DNA of 64,000 bases from Diadema setosum (GCA_033980235.1 CM067069.1:37013992-37077991); one strand, 5' to 3'. Counted from the stretch's first letter, positions 21,435 to 34,109 are shown. Notes: generated from the sequence alone by a model not told the origin. Program-made: numbers and translations.

Positions 21435-22482
21435 ACATTGCAATGTATTCAAGCTGGTTTTATGTCAAAGTGTCCGTAATTCAGCCGGCGGGCTGAATTT
21501 TAATAAATACTTTTCAATTCAATTCTCTAGCATTTCTTTTTAATCTCAATCCTAAAAGTACCAGCTCTAAGTTTTCAAAAGAATTGATGTTTCCTTTTTG
21601 CAAATCACTCAAACTCCGTTCTCTTATCAGCGTTGTGTGTGTGTGCGTATGTGTGTGTGCGCGCGTGCACACACATATGGGAGAGGATACTTAAAGTACA
21701 ATGACTGACTGATTGGACAAATCCTTTTATTCAGTCCTGTGGTCAGATCTTGGTAACTGTATACAGTAATATGTAAACGTGACCTCCGCAATATTAGCGC
21801 TATTAGATTTGATGGAGGTGAAATAACGAAGAGTTACAAGATATAACAACCAAGACGGGATGATAATCATGGCGCCTTTCTTGTTGGCATAATAGGAAGC
21901 TGTAGATTTTTTGTTCTTTTTTGCGACGTGGATGATTGATATCTTTTTTTCAAAATTGGTCTCGCGACGCCTAAGTTTTCAAGTCGAGTTGTGAACCATT
22001 TTGCCTCCATTCAATTCAAGACGCTAAGAAATACTTGATGCACTGATCAACGGGGAATCATTTTACTTTTTACAGGCTGCGTCTTCGCGTAATCTAAAGT
22101 TACTGTGCAACACGAAGCATGGAGTTAGGCATGTTAGGAGAACGGACAACGCAATCGTCATCTATTACAGCGTCCGCGTCGCAAATTTAGATGCGGCTCC
22201 CTATTATTGGTTACACTTTTCATTAGATGGAGCAGTATCATAGTTGTTATCGTGATGATTACTGTTGAAATCATCATTGATGCAATCATTGGCAAACTGC
22301 CATAATCTCAATGTAGCTGTATCATCAGCATTTGCATTACTGTAATATCTATGTACCGGTCTCAGGTTCAAACGATTTACATTACATACATGCCCCTCTT
22401 ATCACAACAACGTGATAGGACCAAAGCACTCGATTGCAAAAACTACCATTCATGTTAGTTTATATGTATATAATTATGTAGG

Positions 22483-22561
<79 letters not shown>

Positions 22562-24243
22562 TATCCATGTATATTAATTCCTCCTCATGTAATGCATTTG
22601 GTAATGTTTTCCGACACTATACTGTTCACAAGGAAATTTACTTGTTTGAAAAAAAAAAACACACAATAACCTACAGAAGAGGGTTCGAAGATTTTGGCGT
22701 AATATTATGAAGATGTAGTTTTATTCATTCTAGAATGCAGGTTAACAAAATAGTTATGGATATGACGATGACAGTTTACATTGGTTAGCAATATACTGGT
22801 ATATTTACAAAGATTAACACACGTACAAACACTTTTCTGGTACTATGAGCTGGCATCGTTGCTCAATCAGACTTTTTGGTGATTGAATATGGTGGATCAA
22901 ATACAAAGGCTACTCTGTAATTTCTAGCAGTCCCTTAGATATAAAAAAAAAAAATTGCAAAGCGTGATGAAACGGCATCAATAATCTGCTATCGTTGGCT
23001 TAGAATTACCTCTTGACTTAAGTCAAGAACTTAGGCATGTAATCTTGACTCTACGAAGAAGGGGTTAAGAGATCCTTAGTAGATCTTTCAACGGGGGCAG
23101 AAAATTAATTAAAATGTATTGGAAGAACGGACTAGAATGTGGTGGGTAATGCTGGCGATAGGGAAGGCTTTAACTACTGAACATTTGACGAGGTAATCAT
23201 AGTAAACTTCGCTGTGTTTACCTTCTTGGGAGGGGCGGGTGCTGACTGACTCCAAAGGGCAGCTATGGCTATCAAGACTCTTTGGAACGGATGGACACTT
23301 TGGCATCCGCCAAAGATAAAGCAAGACCATTGAATTGGATTGTCAACGTCCTTCCGTACTACTGGTCAGTGAAAGACTAGAAAACGTCAACATTGCGTGT
23401 TCTGTCAACAAAGTCCTGTCAACAAAGTTAACGTTTGAAATGTCGAGTTACAGGACTGAACTCTCTATGGCCTCGGTGAGGAATGTTGGTCAAGAGGTAC
23501 TGCTGTCCGCATTATGGTTATAAATGCCGATTGGATACACATTTTGACATTGGAGTGGCTCTATATAAAGAACTGAATTTACAAATTGTGATGCTGTAAG
23601 AACTATGTAAGGATAGTCGCTCGATCAAATCGGGGAACCATGTAGTCTCATGCAGCTCAGATTTTTAAGTCTGGAAACAAGATGAAATCATGCATTAACA
23701 AAAAAAAAATCAGAGTGCGGCTAATGATTCCACCATTGCTGGAGAAAAAAAGGCTTCAAAGTGCAGATCTATATAGCGTGTATTATTATTTCATTTACAC
23801 GTTCTGATAATCAAGATTACTGACAAGCAAAGTCTTGTTACATACATTTACAGATTGTATCCATGGATTGTAACAACCATGTAGAGATGACATAAGGGAA
23901 TTATCGAGAATTATCTAGTTTATCTATACAAACGATTCTGAGTGTTACACGGCAGTGTCTTATGAGTTCCTTCTTGTTTACAAGTTGCCCATTCGATAAA
24001 GGTCGTAGTATGTCAACGTACATATAGATTCAATTCAATTCAATTCAATTTTATTGTCCGTTTCTGGAAATTTGTTTTGTTTGCATGCATATCCCGTTAC
24101 ATCGATACCTTATACGTATACAAAGCACACGTATGCATTGTAACATAGATACATAATAGACATACAAAAGATATACATCAATACAATATCATTATATCTT
24201 TGTCATAAATAGTAAATGTATCGTTAATACATATAGTTATAAA
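21435..24243. other. Intergenic region with a (TA)n tract at 22485-22560
   Basis: AT-rich sequence with a GT/GC-rich simple tract near 21636-21672, a long TA/TATG microsatellite, and AATTC pentamers at 24026-24047. Open frames near 23109-23523 on both strands have no recognised domain. Confidence 0.5.
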
Positions 24244-24408
24244 CAGGGCTCGACACTAACGGTGGCCCGGTGGACCGGGGCCACCAAAAACGCACGTCGG
24301 GCCACCAAAATTTCAGAAATGAAGAATTTGGTGGCCTGATCGGGCCACCAAAAAAGGTCGGGTGCTTGCCTTTGGGCCACCAAAAATAAAAGTTAGTGTG
24401 GAGCCCTG
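24244..24408. mobile_element. hAT-like MITE, ~165 bp
   Basis: CAGGGCTCGACACTAAC at the left mirrors GTTAGTGTGGAGCCCTG at the right, and CAGGG...CCCTG is a typical hAT terminus. The flanks GTTATAAA and GCTATAAA agree at 7 of 8 positions, an 8-bp target duplication if the last G is shared. Inside, GGCCACCAAAA recurs four times with inverse GGTGGCC copies. Confidence 0.75.
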
Positions 24409-25091
24409 CTATAAATACAGTCAGATAAACAAAAAAAAAAACATGCATACATTTTCACCAATGATATACATATGATACATGGTTTGGGGTTTGGTCTATT
24501 TGATTTTTCAACCATAGGCCTAAATAGATTTTCCAGCGTCTGAAACATCATCACGAAATGTATCGGTAAAATGAGAACTCAAATCTAAGGGTTCTTGAGA
24601 CAGATAGAAAACAAGGAAGAATGCATGGTATGTTATTCTTTAACCGTTTGGTCAAAATGGACAGGCTGTTGCATTCTTATTCGAAAATGCAATCTACGCA
24701 GTCATACGTCGTCTCTCAATGTTTATCTGAATTGAAATTACGTCAATTACTCAGGCTTTACAGGCATTACGCTGAGATCAATCCCAGTTCTTGGCTTTTT
24801 CATAGTGTTCTATAGTTTCCCTAGCCGACTAAATACGCTACCACAGCAACTTGACTAGGTAAAACTATTTTATCAGAATTTGTTTCACGACTTATAGAAA
24901 ATTTCGTATTGTCATATTAACCACCTGTCCTAGTTGACTGAGACAATGGGGAAGGGAGTGTGGGGATGAATTGTATGGTTGTGTAAGGACTTGGAAAACT
25001 ATCTAGTGTTATTACCTTGATCAAAGTGTATTGCTAAATTTTGAATTCATCATGTTCTAATTACAAGAGCTTTTATATAATTCCGTTGTAA
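24409..25091. other. Spacer downstream of the TRIM-like gene
   Basis: No coding exon or repeat recognised. On the minus strand the first ~100 bases after the stop probably form the 3' UTR. ATATAAA near 25075 is the only weak poly(A)-signal-like hexamer. Confidence 0.4.
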
Positions 25092-26858
25092 TTACACAAC
25101 GAATTCTCGTTCGAATACTCGAAATTTATCGCCACTTGATGCAAATAGCTTTCCCGATGACGTGACGGTGAAGCGATAATTTTGGAGGTAAGTCCGTCTC
25201 ACCTCCCTATTTCTCAGTTTTGTTGGTATGGGGAGGGAGACCGTGCCTTCCCGGAGAACACCACTGCTCGAAAGTTGATTGATCACGCACACCTTGTATT
25301 CAACATCCGATGAAATGATATACAGTTCGTCAGTGAAGGGATCAACAGCGCAATTGAGGACGATTCCACTATGGATTATCTCTCTTTGGATACCATCTCT
25401 GTTGACTATGAGAAGTTTGTTATCGGGCGGTGATTGCTGGGCCACGACACTACCAGAAGACAAAACACCACGAAGGCGGATGTTATTGACGCATTTCATC
25501 GAACTTACAATCTTGAAATCGAATGGGTCGATGACGTAGATATTTGGCTGGCTGCTCTCGGCGGCCAAGATCATTCCGTCCTTGGCTACGTACACGTCGA
25601 CGAGTGTGAAGAGGGTTCGTGTGTTACGTGGGATGTTGATGTTCCTGACAAATTCCCATTGCTGGTTGTAGAGGCTGATACATCTGCGCAACGTGTCGCC
25701 ACAGCTGCCATTAAGAGCCTTCCCGCAAATCATCATGCCGTCACTCAGCGTCGAACACGTCACTACATATGAAGCCTTGTCACCCTCAATAATCCTCTCC
25801 ATCTTACCGCTGTCGAGGCTCAGGACGTGAGAGTCACTGGTTTTGAGATGACGGTCCGAGATAACGACCTTGGCCTCATCGATGCAACCAGCGAAGCTTG
25901 GCACTGACACGATGCTTGGGACTTCGATGGTATCTGCGAGTCGCCAGTGTCCGCCATGCCAGTCGATTCTGCTTTGTTGGATTTCGTCGACCACGGGCAC
26001 CAAGAGATGAACTTCTTCCACCTGGCTAAGAAGATGTTCCATCACAAGGTCGCTCACCTCCCTGTCAACCTCATCAGATATCGATCGGATGACATCATTA
26101 GTTTCTGTTAGGAGATTCTTATCTTGCTCCAGCAAAATGCCGATTCTTTCAGATGCCTCTGTTAGGTCTTTCACTTTTTTTCGCGCGTCGGACTCTAACT
26201 GTGCCACTTTCTCTTCCACTTTTTCTGTAATGTTCTCGAGACAGCTACGTAGGAGGCGCCGTTTTCTCTCAATGGGTTCACATTTGGATTTTGTGTTGCC
26301 ATTTACTTTTCGCAATTCCTCATCTCTCTTTTGCGTTATATTTCTGATCTCATCATCCGCTCTGAATGTGATGCGATCCACTTCTATCTGTGCTTCTACA
26401 TAAACCTTAGCAAGTTCTCCATCAATTAGCGAGTTGATGTCCTTCTTCACCTCATTCAGATGTTTGCTGGAGGCAATTTTGCGAGTTTTGATTACGTCAC
26501 AATGCTCTTTCCACCTCTCAGTCTTCCTGGCGAAGCGATCCCCTAGCACACTCAGCTGGGTCCTCTTCTCTGCGAGGGCGTCATCTAGATCCTCAAGTTG
26601 GCAACACTCGTGACGCACAATGACGCAATGAAGACAGGAAGCGCAGTTATGTGACTCGCAGTAGAAGATGATAGGCTCCTCATGCTTGTCGCAGTACCAT
26701 TCTCCGTTCTTCTTGAGCGGTTTAATCCCAGAGGCCTTTGCGGCGGCACAGCTGTGACACAGACTCTGTTTCTCCCTCACGAGGTAGGAAGCAGTAGACT
26801 CCTGGCAACAGTCCCTTCCCTGACACCGATCCCTTGCTCCTTGGAATTCTGATGCCAT
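25092..26858 (-). CDS. B-box/coiled-coil TRIM-like protein lacking RING
   Basis: A 588-codon uninterrupted frame from ATG 26858. Residues 12-37 carry a Cys pattern (C12, C17/18, C34, C37) fitting a degenerate B-box 1. Residues 56-85 form B-box 2 (C56, H59, C67, C72, C75, C78, H83, with Cys85 where His is usual). About 88-290 is charged and heptad-like, a coiled coil for self-association. About 300-588 has repeated strand-rich segments (KVVISDRHLKTSDSHVLSLD, NKLLIVNRDG, DELYIISSDVEYKVCVI), suggesting a beta-propeller as in TRIM/NHL-like proteins. There is no RING, so ubiquitin ligase activity is not expected directly. Similar proteins act in immunity or development, but this one's role is unknown. 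On the minus strand CTTTAACCTAG ends 28 bases before the ATG, a possible 5' UTR acceptor. Confidence 0.85.
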   Translation of the reverse strand: MASEFQGARDRCQGRDCCQESTASYLVREKQSLCHSCAAAKASGIKPLKKNGEWYCDKHEEPIIFYCESHNCASCLHCVIVRHECCQLEDLDDALAEKRTQLSVLGDRFARKTERWKEHCDVIKTRKIASSKHLNEVKKDINSLIDGELAKVYVEAQIEVDRITFRADDEIRNITQKRDEELRKVNGNTKSKCEPIERKRRLLRSCLENITEKVEEKVAQLESDARKKVKDLTEASERIGILLEQDKNLLTETNDVIRSISDEVDREVSDLVMEHLLSQVEEVHLLVPVVDEIQQSRIDWHGGHWRLADTIEVPSIVSVPSFAGCIDEAKVVISDRHLKTSDSHVLSLDSGKMERIIEGDKASYVVTCSTLSDGMMICGKALNGSCGDTLRRCISLYNQQWEFVRNINIPRNTRTLFTLVDVYVAKDGMILAAESSQPNIYVIDPFDFKIVSSMKCVNNIRLRGVLSSGSVVAQQSPPDNKLLIVNRDGIQREIIHSGIVLNCAVDPFTDELYIISSDVEYKVCVINQLSSSGVLREGTVSLPIPTKLRNREVRRTYLQNYRFTVTSSGKLFASSGDKFRVFEREFVV

Positions 26859-28678
26859 GGACGACGCAGACTTTTTGCACCACTCCTAGGTTAAAGCCTA
26901 GTAAAAGAACAAGAAACATACAATAAGCTCTCCTGTTTCTTGCATGTTTTGCAGACTTTTATTACCTATATTGGAGCAAGGAGATAAAGAAGAGTTCTCT
27001 TCCCACCTCCCTGTTAGGAGGCGGTCTGCACAGTAGCGTTGTGTACTTCGTTATAGTTTGCGATCTTACACACACTAACAATAGGTATATCGTTGGAGTG
27101 CCCCGTCGCTTTTCTCCCATAAACAAATATTCCCACAATATAATTTTTACCCCACAGTGCTCCACTACATAAAGCGAAGCAAACTATAGGATGAGACCCC
27201 CAAAAAGTACCCCTTGGTTGTCTGTGTATACGCATAAGTAGTTTTCGACAATAATTGTCAGAGGTGTAATAAAGCAGGGTTGTCAAATCTCATGTATTCA
27301 ATCATTATTTTCTCACGCTCTCACGCTGAACCTGAAAAAAAAAACGCTTGACAGGAAAACAAATACCTACAAAATAATAAGCTTACCAATACCTGATGAT
27401 GGTCTGGTTTTGTATTTGTTTGTTTTTTGGCGTTTACAACCAGTTTGAGAGATTGCATTATATTTCTTCCTCTCGTTAGAGCCGATAAAAAGATCAGCAT
27501 GCAAATACACTGTATATACATCAACATGTTCATACAGCCAAATAAGCACAATATACAAAATTGCAGAGATGATTAGGAGTATCGAATCCTAAAAATCAAT
27601 AGAAGACATCAGAAATTGTTCGATGTGTTTATTTGCATATCCTGGTTTCTATTATGCAATGCTCGTTGACTGTCTATCATGCAATGTATCGAAAACCCCA
27701 AGTCGTCACAATGAATGTGATTCGTTGATTTTGCGTCTTTTGAGCAAGCCTTAGATGATAATGGTAAAGCAGACAACAAAGACCGTCAACATTTTATCTC
27801 AGAGAACGCACTTATGCATTTACATCCACAGACAGGTAAAAAGCAAACAAACGTATTCTACGTGTATGTTCTTTGGTGAACATGTATCATTTTGTATGTG
27901 TACCTACCGACATACTCTTATAGCAATTGTTGTATTCTAAGTTGACAGACGGGTGCCAGTTGTTCTTGGGTTTTTTATCGTTTTAATGAGAAAGAATTTT
28001 ATTTCAGGGCCTCAATCACTTTTATTATTTTTTGAATAATGATGATACAGGTTTTCCCTGCCAATATCGCACTTTTGTCAGTCCATTTGATAGAAGATTC
28101 ATTATAGCAGAAACCCTCGTTATCGCATAGTCTGTCTTTCAAGTTGCAAATTGTGCGTTCAATTTAGCATTCCGATCAATTCGAACATGTGGCTTTCGAT
28201 TTCATGAAAAGGATATTCAAATTGGCTGATAATCTACGTTTATTCCAATTCGCCATCACTCGCCGAAAGAGTGTGGATTTTTCAACGCTCCTACTGTCAG
28301 GTAACTATTGTGCTAATCGACGTTTAGAATTGATAAGTCATACTTCTGACTATTCTAAAAAAAAATGTACGATGATCAGAAGTTACAAAGCAGCAGTCGT
28401 CTATTTATACTGCGGGAATTTAAAAGCCAATTTACTAATGAAATTGCATGAAAATTATCTAACAAACAATCATGGTCATATTCCAACCAGGGAGGTCACT
28501 TCCCTGTTCCAATGTAGATAAATCGTTTTCAAATTGAGTACTGAATCCCACTAACCTTCAACTAAATCATATATTGGCATGCTGACAAATATTATGATGA
28601 AACAGTCGAAAGTAACACTATCATGATCATGGCTGCTACAATCTGATACCTCCATTCCACTGAGATTTTATGTCATCC
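26859..28678. other. Upstream region of the TRIM-like gene, otherwise empty
   Basis: The minus-strand gene's promoter and 5' UTR should lie here, but no TATA or CpG island is visible. A 110-codon plus frame at 28189-28521 has no recognised domain. Confidence 0.4.
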
Positions 28679-28900
28679 GTCACTCATCGCAAGCAAAAAA
28701 TGTTGCTTCCGGCCGCCATACCGAAGTGTAGCGTATTGCAGTCTGATAAATCCCCCCTTTTCGTTGGTTGAATATCAGGTGAGTGACTGAAATGTTGCGT
28801 GTGATCCTCATCGGATTGTCTTGTCTCATTGGATCACCGCGCGACATGTCTGACAATGACTTTATATAGTCGACCAACACAGGTCGGATCCATCGGACTG

Positions 28901-29025
28901 TAGAGGATTACATTACTCATCAGTGCATCTGCCCTTCTCTTTCAACCTGCAGATACCGTGTTCATTGTTGGCTATAGCACCTGAAGGTACGCAGCTCTGA
29001 AACAAAGAGACAGAGTTCTTATTTA
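28901..29025 (+). repeat. 5' LTR, 125 bp
   Basis: Identical to the 3' LTR except position 28922. It begins right after the GACTG duplication and ends where the two copies diverge. It contains ATACCGTGTTCA at 28953-28964. If priming is Tf1-like, that would mark the RNA start and leave a U3 of only about 52 bp. Confidence 0.9.
28953..28964 (+). promoter_or_regulatory. Putative self-primer within the LTR (R start)
   Basis: ATACCGTGTTCA is the exact reverse complement of the 12 bases directly after the 5' LTR. In Tf1-type elements the RNA 5' end folds back onto the primer site in this way. The same segment occurs in the 3' LTR at 34162-34173. The transcription start itself is inferred. Confidence 0.65.
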
Positions 29026-29037
29026 TGAACACGGTAT
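29026..29037 (+). promoter_or_regulatory. Primer-binding site, self-complementary type
   Basis: TGAACACGGTAT starts with zero spacing after the LTR. It does not begin TGG as tRNA-primed sites usually do, and it pairs perfectly over 12 bases with LTR position 28953-28964. Confidence 0.65.
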
Positions 29038-29066
29038 TGTGAACTTAATTCGATCAACTCGCCAAC

Positions 29067-32000
29067 ATGCCTGCGGTTAGCTGCCCCATACCCAACTGTG
29101 ACTACACCACACCAGACCTTGACGCCGCCATCGTAGCTGCCCTCCTCACCGCCCACACTGCCATTCACACCTCTGGACAAGTTGCCAAGGTAGAGAAGGT
29201 TAAGAGGCCAACGGTTACTGCTGCTGGTACCAGCGAGGAATGGCACTACTTCACGTCAAGGTGGTCCGACTATGTGGATGCCACCAAGATCACAGGGAAA
29301 GACAGGGTCGTACAGCTCCTTGAATGTTGCGATGAACCCCTCCGGAAGGACCTCACAAGAGCCGCTGGTGGCAGCCTCACCAACAAAACTGAGGACGAGG
29401 TGCTGGCAGCCATCAAGAAGCTTGCGGTTCGTGAGGAGAACACCATGGTTGCCCGTGTAACGCTCCACAACATGCGTCAAGATAGAAACGAGACAGTTCG
29501 CAGCTTCGGAGCTCGCCTACGAGGTCAGGCAGACATTTGCAAATTCATCATAGCCTGCCCCTCCTGTGGTGCAGATGTTAATTACACTGACACAATTATG
29601 CGGGATGTGCTAACCAGGGGAATCGCCGACTCTGAAATCCAACTCGATCTCCTAGGCGACAAAAAACAAGATATGGGCCTAGAAGAAGTCTTTCAGTTCA
29701 TTGAAGCGAAAGAGGCCGGTAAACGCTCTGCCTCCTCACTCCTTGACTCGCACACGGTGGAAGCAGCCAGCAGTTCCTATAGGAAAGCAAAGCAGGCACA
29801 TCCCAAGGAACGGCAAGAACTATGCGCCTACTGCGGAAAGAAGGGGCACGGACGGAGCGCAACCACTCGAGTCCGCAAGTCGCAGTGCCCAGCATACGGA
29901 CATAAATGCGGACACTGCGACAAGTTTCATCATGTCGAGGATGTCTGCCGCAGCAAAGGCAAGCCAAAGGTCCCACAGTCGCCCTCATTGGGCGAGCAGG
30001 AAGGGGCCATCTTTGACGCCCTGTGCACCATTCGCGATGTTGGACACCCACCCGGCCTCCCCATTGACCACCATGTATATGACGACATTTCCAAAGCATG
30101 GCACAGGAAGAGATCGAAACCTCAACCTTACCTCAACGTGACCGTGCAGGCTGTCCCAGGGGACTACCAAGCTCTCGGATTTAACCTCTCATCCCCCTCG
30201 CAAACCAGTGCCATCCCAGCCATGGCGGACACTGGGTGCCAGAGCTGCCTCGCCGGTCTGAAGATCCTCCACCGCCTCGGGCTACGGCAGCAAGATCTCA
30301 TTCCAGTTACCATGGAGATGCACACTGCAACTAATGGTGGCATTACGATCCTTGGTGCTGTTCCTCTACGCCTATCGGGCAGGAATCCCCTTGGCCACGT
30401 CGTCGAGTCTCGGCAACTGACTTACATCCCAGACAATTCTGACAAGCTCTTCCTCAGCAAAGAGGCCTGCATCGATTTGGGGATCATCCCTGACAGCTTC
30501 CCCACTCTTGGCATGGCACCAGGTGCACCCCAATTGGACAAGGCCGCCACCCTTAAGGAGGCCCCCGAACGGATCGCCTGTACCTGCCCTCGACGCCAAC
30601 TGCCCCCACCGCCTCCTACCGAACTGCCATTCCCTGCAACTGAGGCAAACCGGGTGAAGCTCCAACAATACCTCCTTGACTATTACCAGTCCAGCACATT
30701 CAACACGTGCGAGCATCAACCCCTGCCGCTCATGGACAGCCCCCCTATGAAATTGATGGTGGACCCAGATGCGGAGCCAGTCGCCCATCACACGCCTGTG
30801 CCAGTCCCGCTCCATTGGCGGGATGCCGTCAAGGCTGGCTTAGATCACGATGTACAGTTGGGTGTACTGGAACCCGTCCCCATTGGAGAGCCCGTTACCT
30901 GGTGCCACAGGATGGTGGTGTGTGCTAAGAAGGATGGTAAACCACGTCGAACAGTTGACCTCCAGGCTCTCAACGCACACGCTACCCGTGAAACACATCA
31001 CACACCATCGCCCTTCATCCAGGCACGATCCGTTCCTCATGGCAAGAAAAAGACCGTACTTGATGCATGGAACGGTTATCACAGTGTCCCCTTATGTCCC
31101 GAGGACCGACACCTCACCACCTTCATTACTCCATGGGGCAGGTACCGCTACAAGACAGCCCCTCAAGGGTATATTGCCTCTGGAGATACACCAGGCGGTA
31201 TGATGAGATTGTCTCCAGCATCCACAACAGGACGAAATGTGTCGACGACGTCCTCCTGTGGGCTGACACGCTGCGGGACAGTTTCTTCCAGGCTGTCGAA
31301 TGGCTGGATATCTGCGGCCGCAATGGGATCACCCTCAATCCCAAGAAGTTCACGTTTGGTGCAGATGTCGTGGAATTCGCTGGATTTGAGATTACTCCAG
31401 ACAGTGTTCGCCCATGCCAGAAGTACTTACAGGCAATCCTTGACTTCCCTACGCCTACTGACATCACGGACGTGCGCTCCTGGTTTGGTCTCGTCAATCA
31501 AGTGTCCTACGCCTTCAGTATGGCTGAGAAGATGCTACCATTCCGTGAACTGTTGCAGCCTTAAACACCCTTCGTGTGGACTGCAGCCCTCCAGAGAGCA
31601 TTCGACGAGTCCAAAGCTGCTAATGCCAGTGAGATTGAAGAAGGTGTGCGCATTTTTGACCCAAGCAAACCCACCTGTCTTGCCACGGACTGGTCCAAGG
31701 ATGGCATTGGCTTCTGGCTCCTGCAAAAACACTGCAGCTGCAACGACGTTGAACCCTTCTGCTGCAATTCGGGCTGGAAGATCACCCTCGTCGGCAGCAG
31801 ATTCACTCATGCCGCTGAGACACGCTATGCTCCAGTGGAAGGCGAAGCCCTTGCTGTCGCTGATGCCCTGGACAAGGCGAGATATTTTGTCTTGGGCTGT
31901 GAGGACCTCATCATAGCGGTTGATCATAAACCCCTCCTCAAGATCTTCGCAGACCGTGCCCTTCAGGACATCCCAAATCCCCGCCTGAGGAATTTGAAGG

Positions 32001-33829
32001 AGAAAACCCTGCGTTAGAGGTTCCGCATGGTTCATATTCCCGGCGTCAGGCACCGTGCCGCAGACTGTCTTTCTCGCCACCCAACTGGTGAACCTGAAAA
32101 ACTGCACCTGCCTGACGACATTGCCAAGATCGCATTGACCCCCGCCACGTTCCTGCATTCCGCAACCCTCATGACGGGTCTCCGCCCCATGACCCCCCAC
32201 GACCACTCTGTCGAGGTTTGCATGCTCTCCTCTGTCACATATGCCCTGGAATCCCTCCACTTGAAATCAGTCACGTGGGACAGGGTCCGTACTGCCACAG
32301 CCAGTGATGACAACATGCAGGCGCTCCTCAATGCTATCGAAGCTGGTATGCCGGAATTTCGTCATGAGCTCCCCACAACTATCCGGGAATACTTCCCTTT
32401 CCGTGATGCACTTTCTGCAGTTGATGGTATCATCCTCTACAAGGATCGCATTGTCATTCCACCATCTCTCCGGGAGGAAGTCCTGGCTCATCTGCATGCT
32501 GCACACCAAGGTGTCACCTCCATGACTGCCAGAGCGGAGTCCTCCGTCTTTTGGCCTGGGATCACTCCAGCCATCGCGGCCCTCCGTGCACAGTGTCACC
32601 AATGCAACAGGATTGCACCCTCCAACCCGAGCGCACCACCAACTCCTCTGCTCTCTCCGGCCTACCCCTTCCAATGTGTCTGCGCAGACTACTTTCACTA
32701 CAAAGGCTGCAACTACTTGGTCATTGTAGACCGCTACTCCAATTGGCCAATCGTTGAGCGATCCACTCAGGGGGCACCTGGACTCATTTCTTGCCTGCGA
32801 CGGACATTCGCCACCTTTGGGATTCCAGACGAATTAGCATCAGATGGTGGACCTGAATTCACGGCAGTTACCACGCGCTGCTTCCTCAAGGACTGGGGTG
32901 TTCATCACAGACTTTCTTCTGTCGCATATCCACATAGCAACTGTCGGGCTGAGGTAGCCGTCAAATCTTTGAAGCGCCTTATCATGTCCAACACCAGCCC
33001 TACAGGTGCCCTGGACACTGACGCCTTCCAACGTGCCATGCTACAGTACCGAAACACGCCCGATAGGGACACCAAGTTGTCTCCGGCTATGTGTGTCTTT
33101 GGCCATGCAATCTAAGACTTCATCCCTGTTGCTCCTGGCAAATACTTACCGCACCAGGCATGGCGTGAAACCCTGGTAGCTCGGGAAGAGGCACTTCGCA
33201 CCCGCCACATGAGAGATGCGGAACGTTGGGCTGAGCATACCAAACGGCTCCTCCCCCTTGCTGTTGGAGACCATGTCCGGATTCAGAATCAGACAGGACC
33301 ACATCCACTTAAGTGGGACAGGACCGGGACTGTAGTTGAGGTCCGACAGTATGACCAATACGTCATTCGGGTTGACGGTTCTGGGAGGGTCACCCTCCGT
33401 AACAGGAAATTTCTTCGGAAGTATGTCCCTGTTCAACAGCGCCCACCCCCACTGACTATGGAGGTCGACATCTCTGCTCCTCGCCGGCCAGCACCCATAC
33501 CCCTCTCCAACCCTGCGAGATGCGTACCACCCTCACCACACCCAACCGGCGCTGCTGATGTTCCCCACTGCAACCCTGAACCAGTTCCCAGTGATCCTCC
33601 ACTTCAGATGACAGCCAGTGATGCTTCTCCTAGACGGCGTCATCTCCATACGGCCATCCCCCCTACTGCTGACTGCCCAGGGACGCCACGCGAGACACCT
33701 CCTACACCTACTGACCCGGTTCCAGCTCCTGCACTCGTCGCTTCCCCCTCGCCTGGCACCCCTGCTGCACCCCGACGCTCTGCCCGTCGCACCAGACAGC
33801 CTGCTTGGCACGCGGATTACTCCATGTGA
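29067..33829 (+). pseudogene. gag-pol of the LTR element, four disabling lesions
   Basis: The ATG at 29067 opens a frame with an N-terminal CX4C...HX3H finger, a gag region, an extended CX2CX4HX12C and then a canonical CX2CX4HX4C knuckle near residues 251-293, and a protease DTG near 30226. The reverse transcriptase begins near 30800 and its catalytic VDD lies near 31243. RNase H (ATDWSKDG, EGEAL) is near 31680-31900. The integrase HHCC motif is at 32490-32610, its catalytic acids are near 32683, 32838 and 32947, a GPY/F-like module follows, and the tail is Pro-rich. A frameshift near 31184-31187 breaks RT. TAA 31562, TAG 32015 and TAA 33113 interrupt pol in an otherwise single frame. Because the shift lies inside RT it is damage, not programmed frameshifting. 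Confidence 0.9.
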
Positions 33830-34100
33830 TTTCAGCCATGCAGTTCCCTTGAAATTGTTGTTGTGTTCCTGCGTTATAGTTGTGCTTACCAGCAGTTTTG
33901 GATTCTGAACATTGTTCTAACTTTGGTTTGTTTTCGCGTTCCTACGTTCAGCGTTGTTATTATGGATTTTACTCTTTTGCCTACGGAACTTTATGGACCT
34001 ACATTTGTATTCCCAGCGTTATTATTACCACACCGCGGTATTACTGGATCAGTCTTTGTCACGTTTTGGACTCTTGACATTTTCTTCACGCCAAAGACTT

Positions 34101-34109
34101 GGGGGGAGA
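34101..34109 (+). promoter_or_regulatory. Polypurine tract
   Basis: GGGGGGAGA lies directly before the 3' LTR, where plus-strand priming occurs in LTR elements. Confidence 0.75.

Noticed and set aside
29026..29043. Conventional tRNA primer-binding site after the 5' LTR
   Set aside because: The sequence starts TGAAC rather than TGG and pairs exactly with the element's own LTR, which is the simpler reading.
31184..31187. Programmed gag-pol frameshift
   Set aside because: The shift lies inside the reverse transcriptase, between conserved motifs, and further stops follow, so it is damage.
29256..33811. Antisense open frames across the LTR element (for example 30815-30372, 32260-31535)
   Set aside because: They shadow the high-GC sense coding strand and show no domain of their own.
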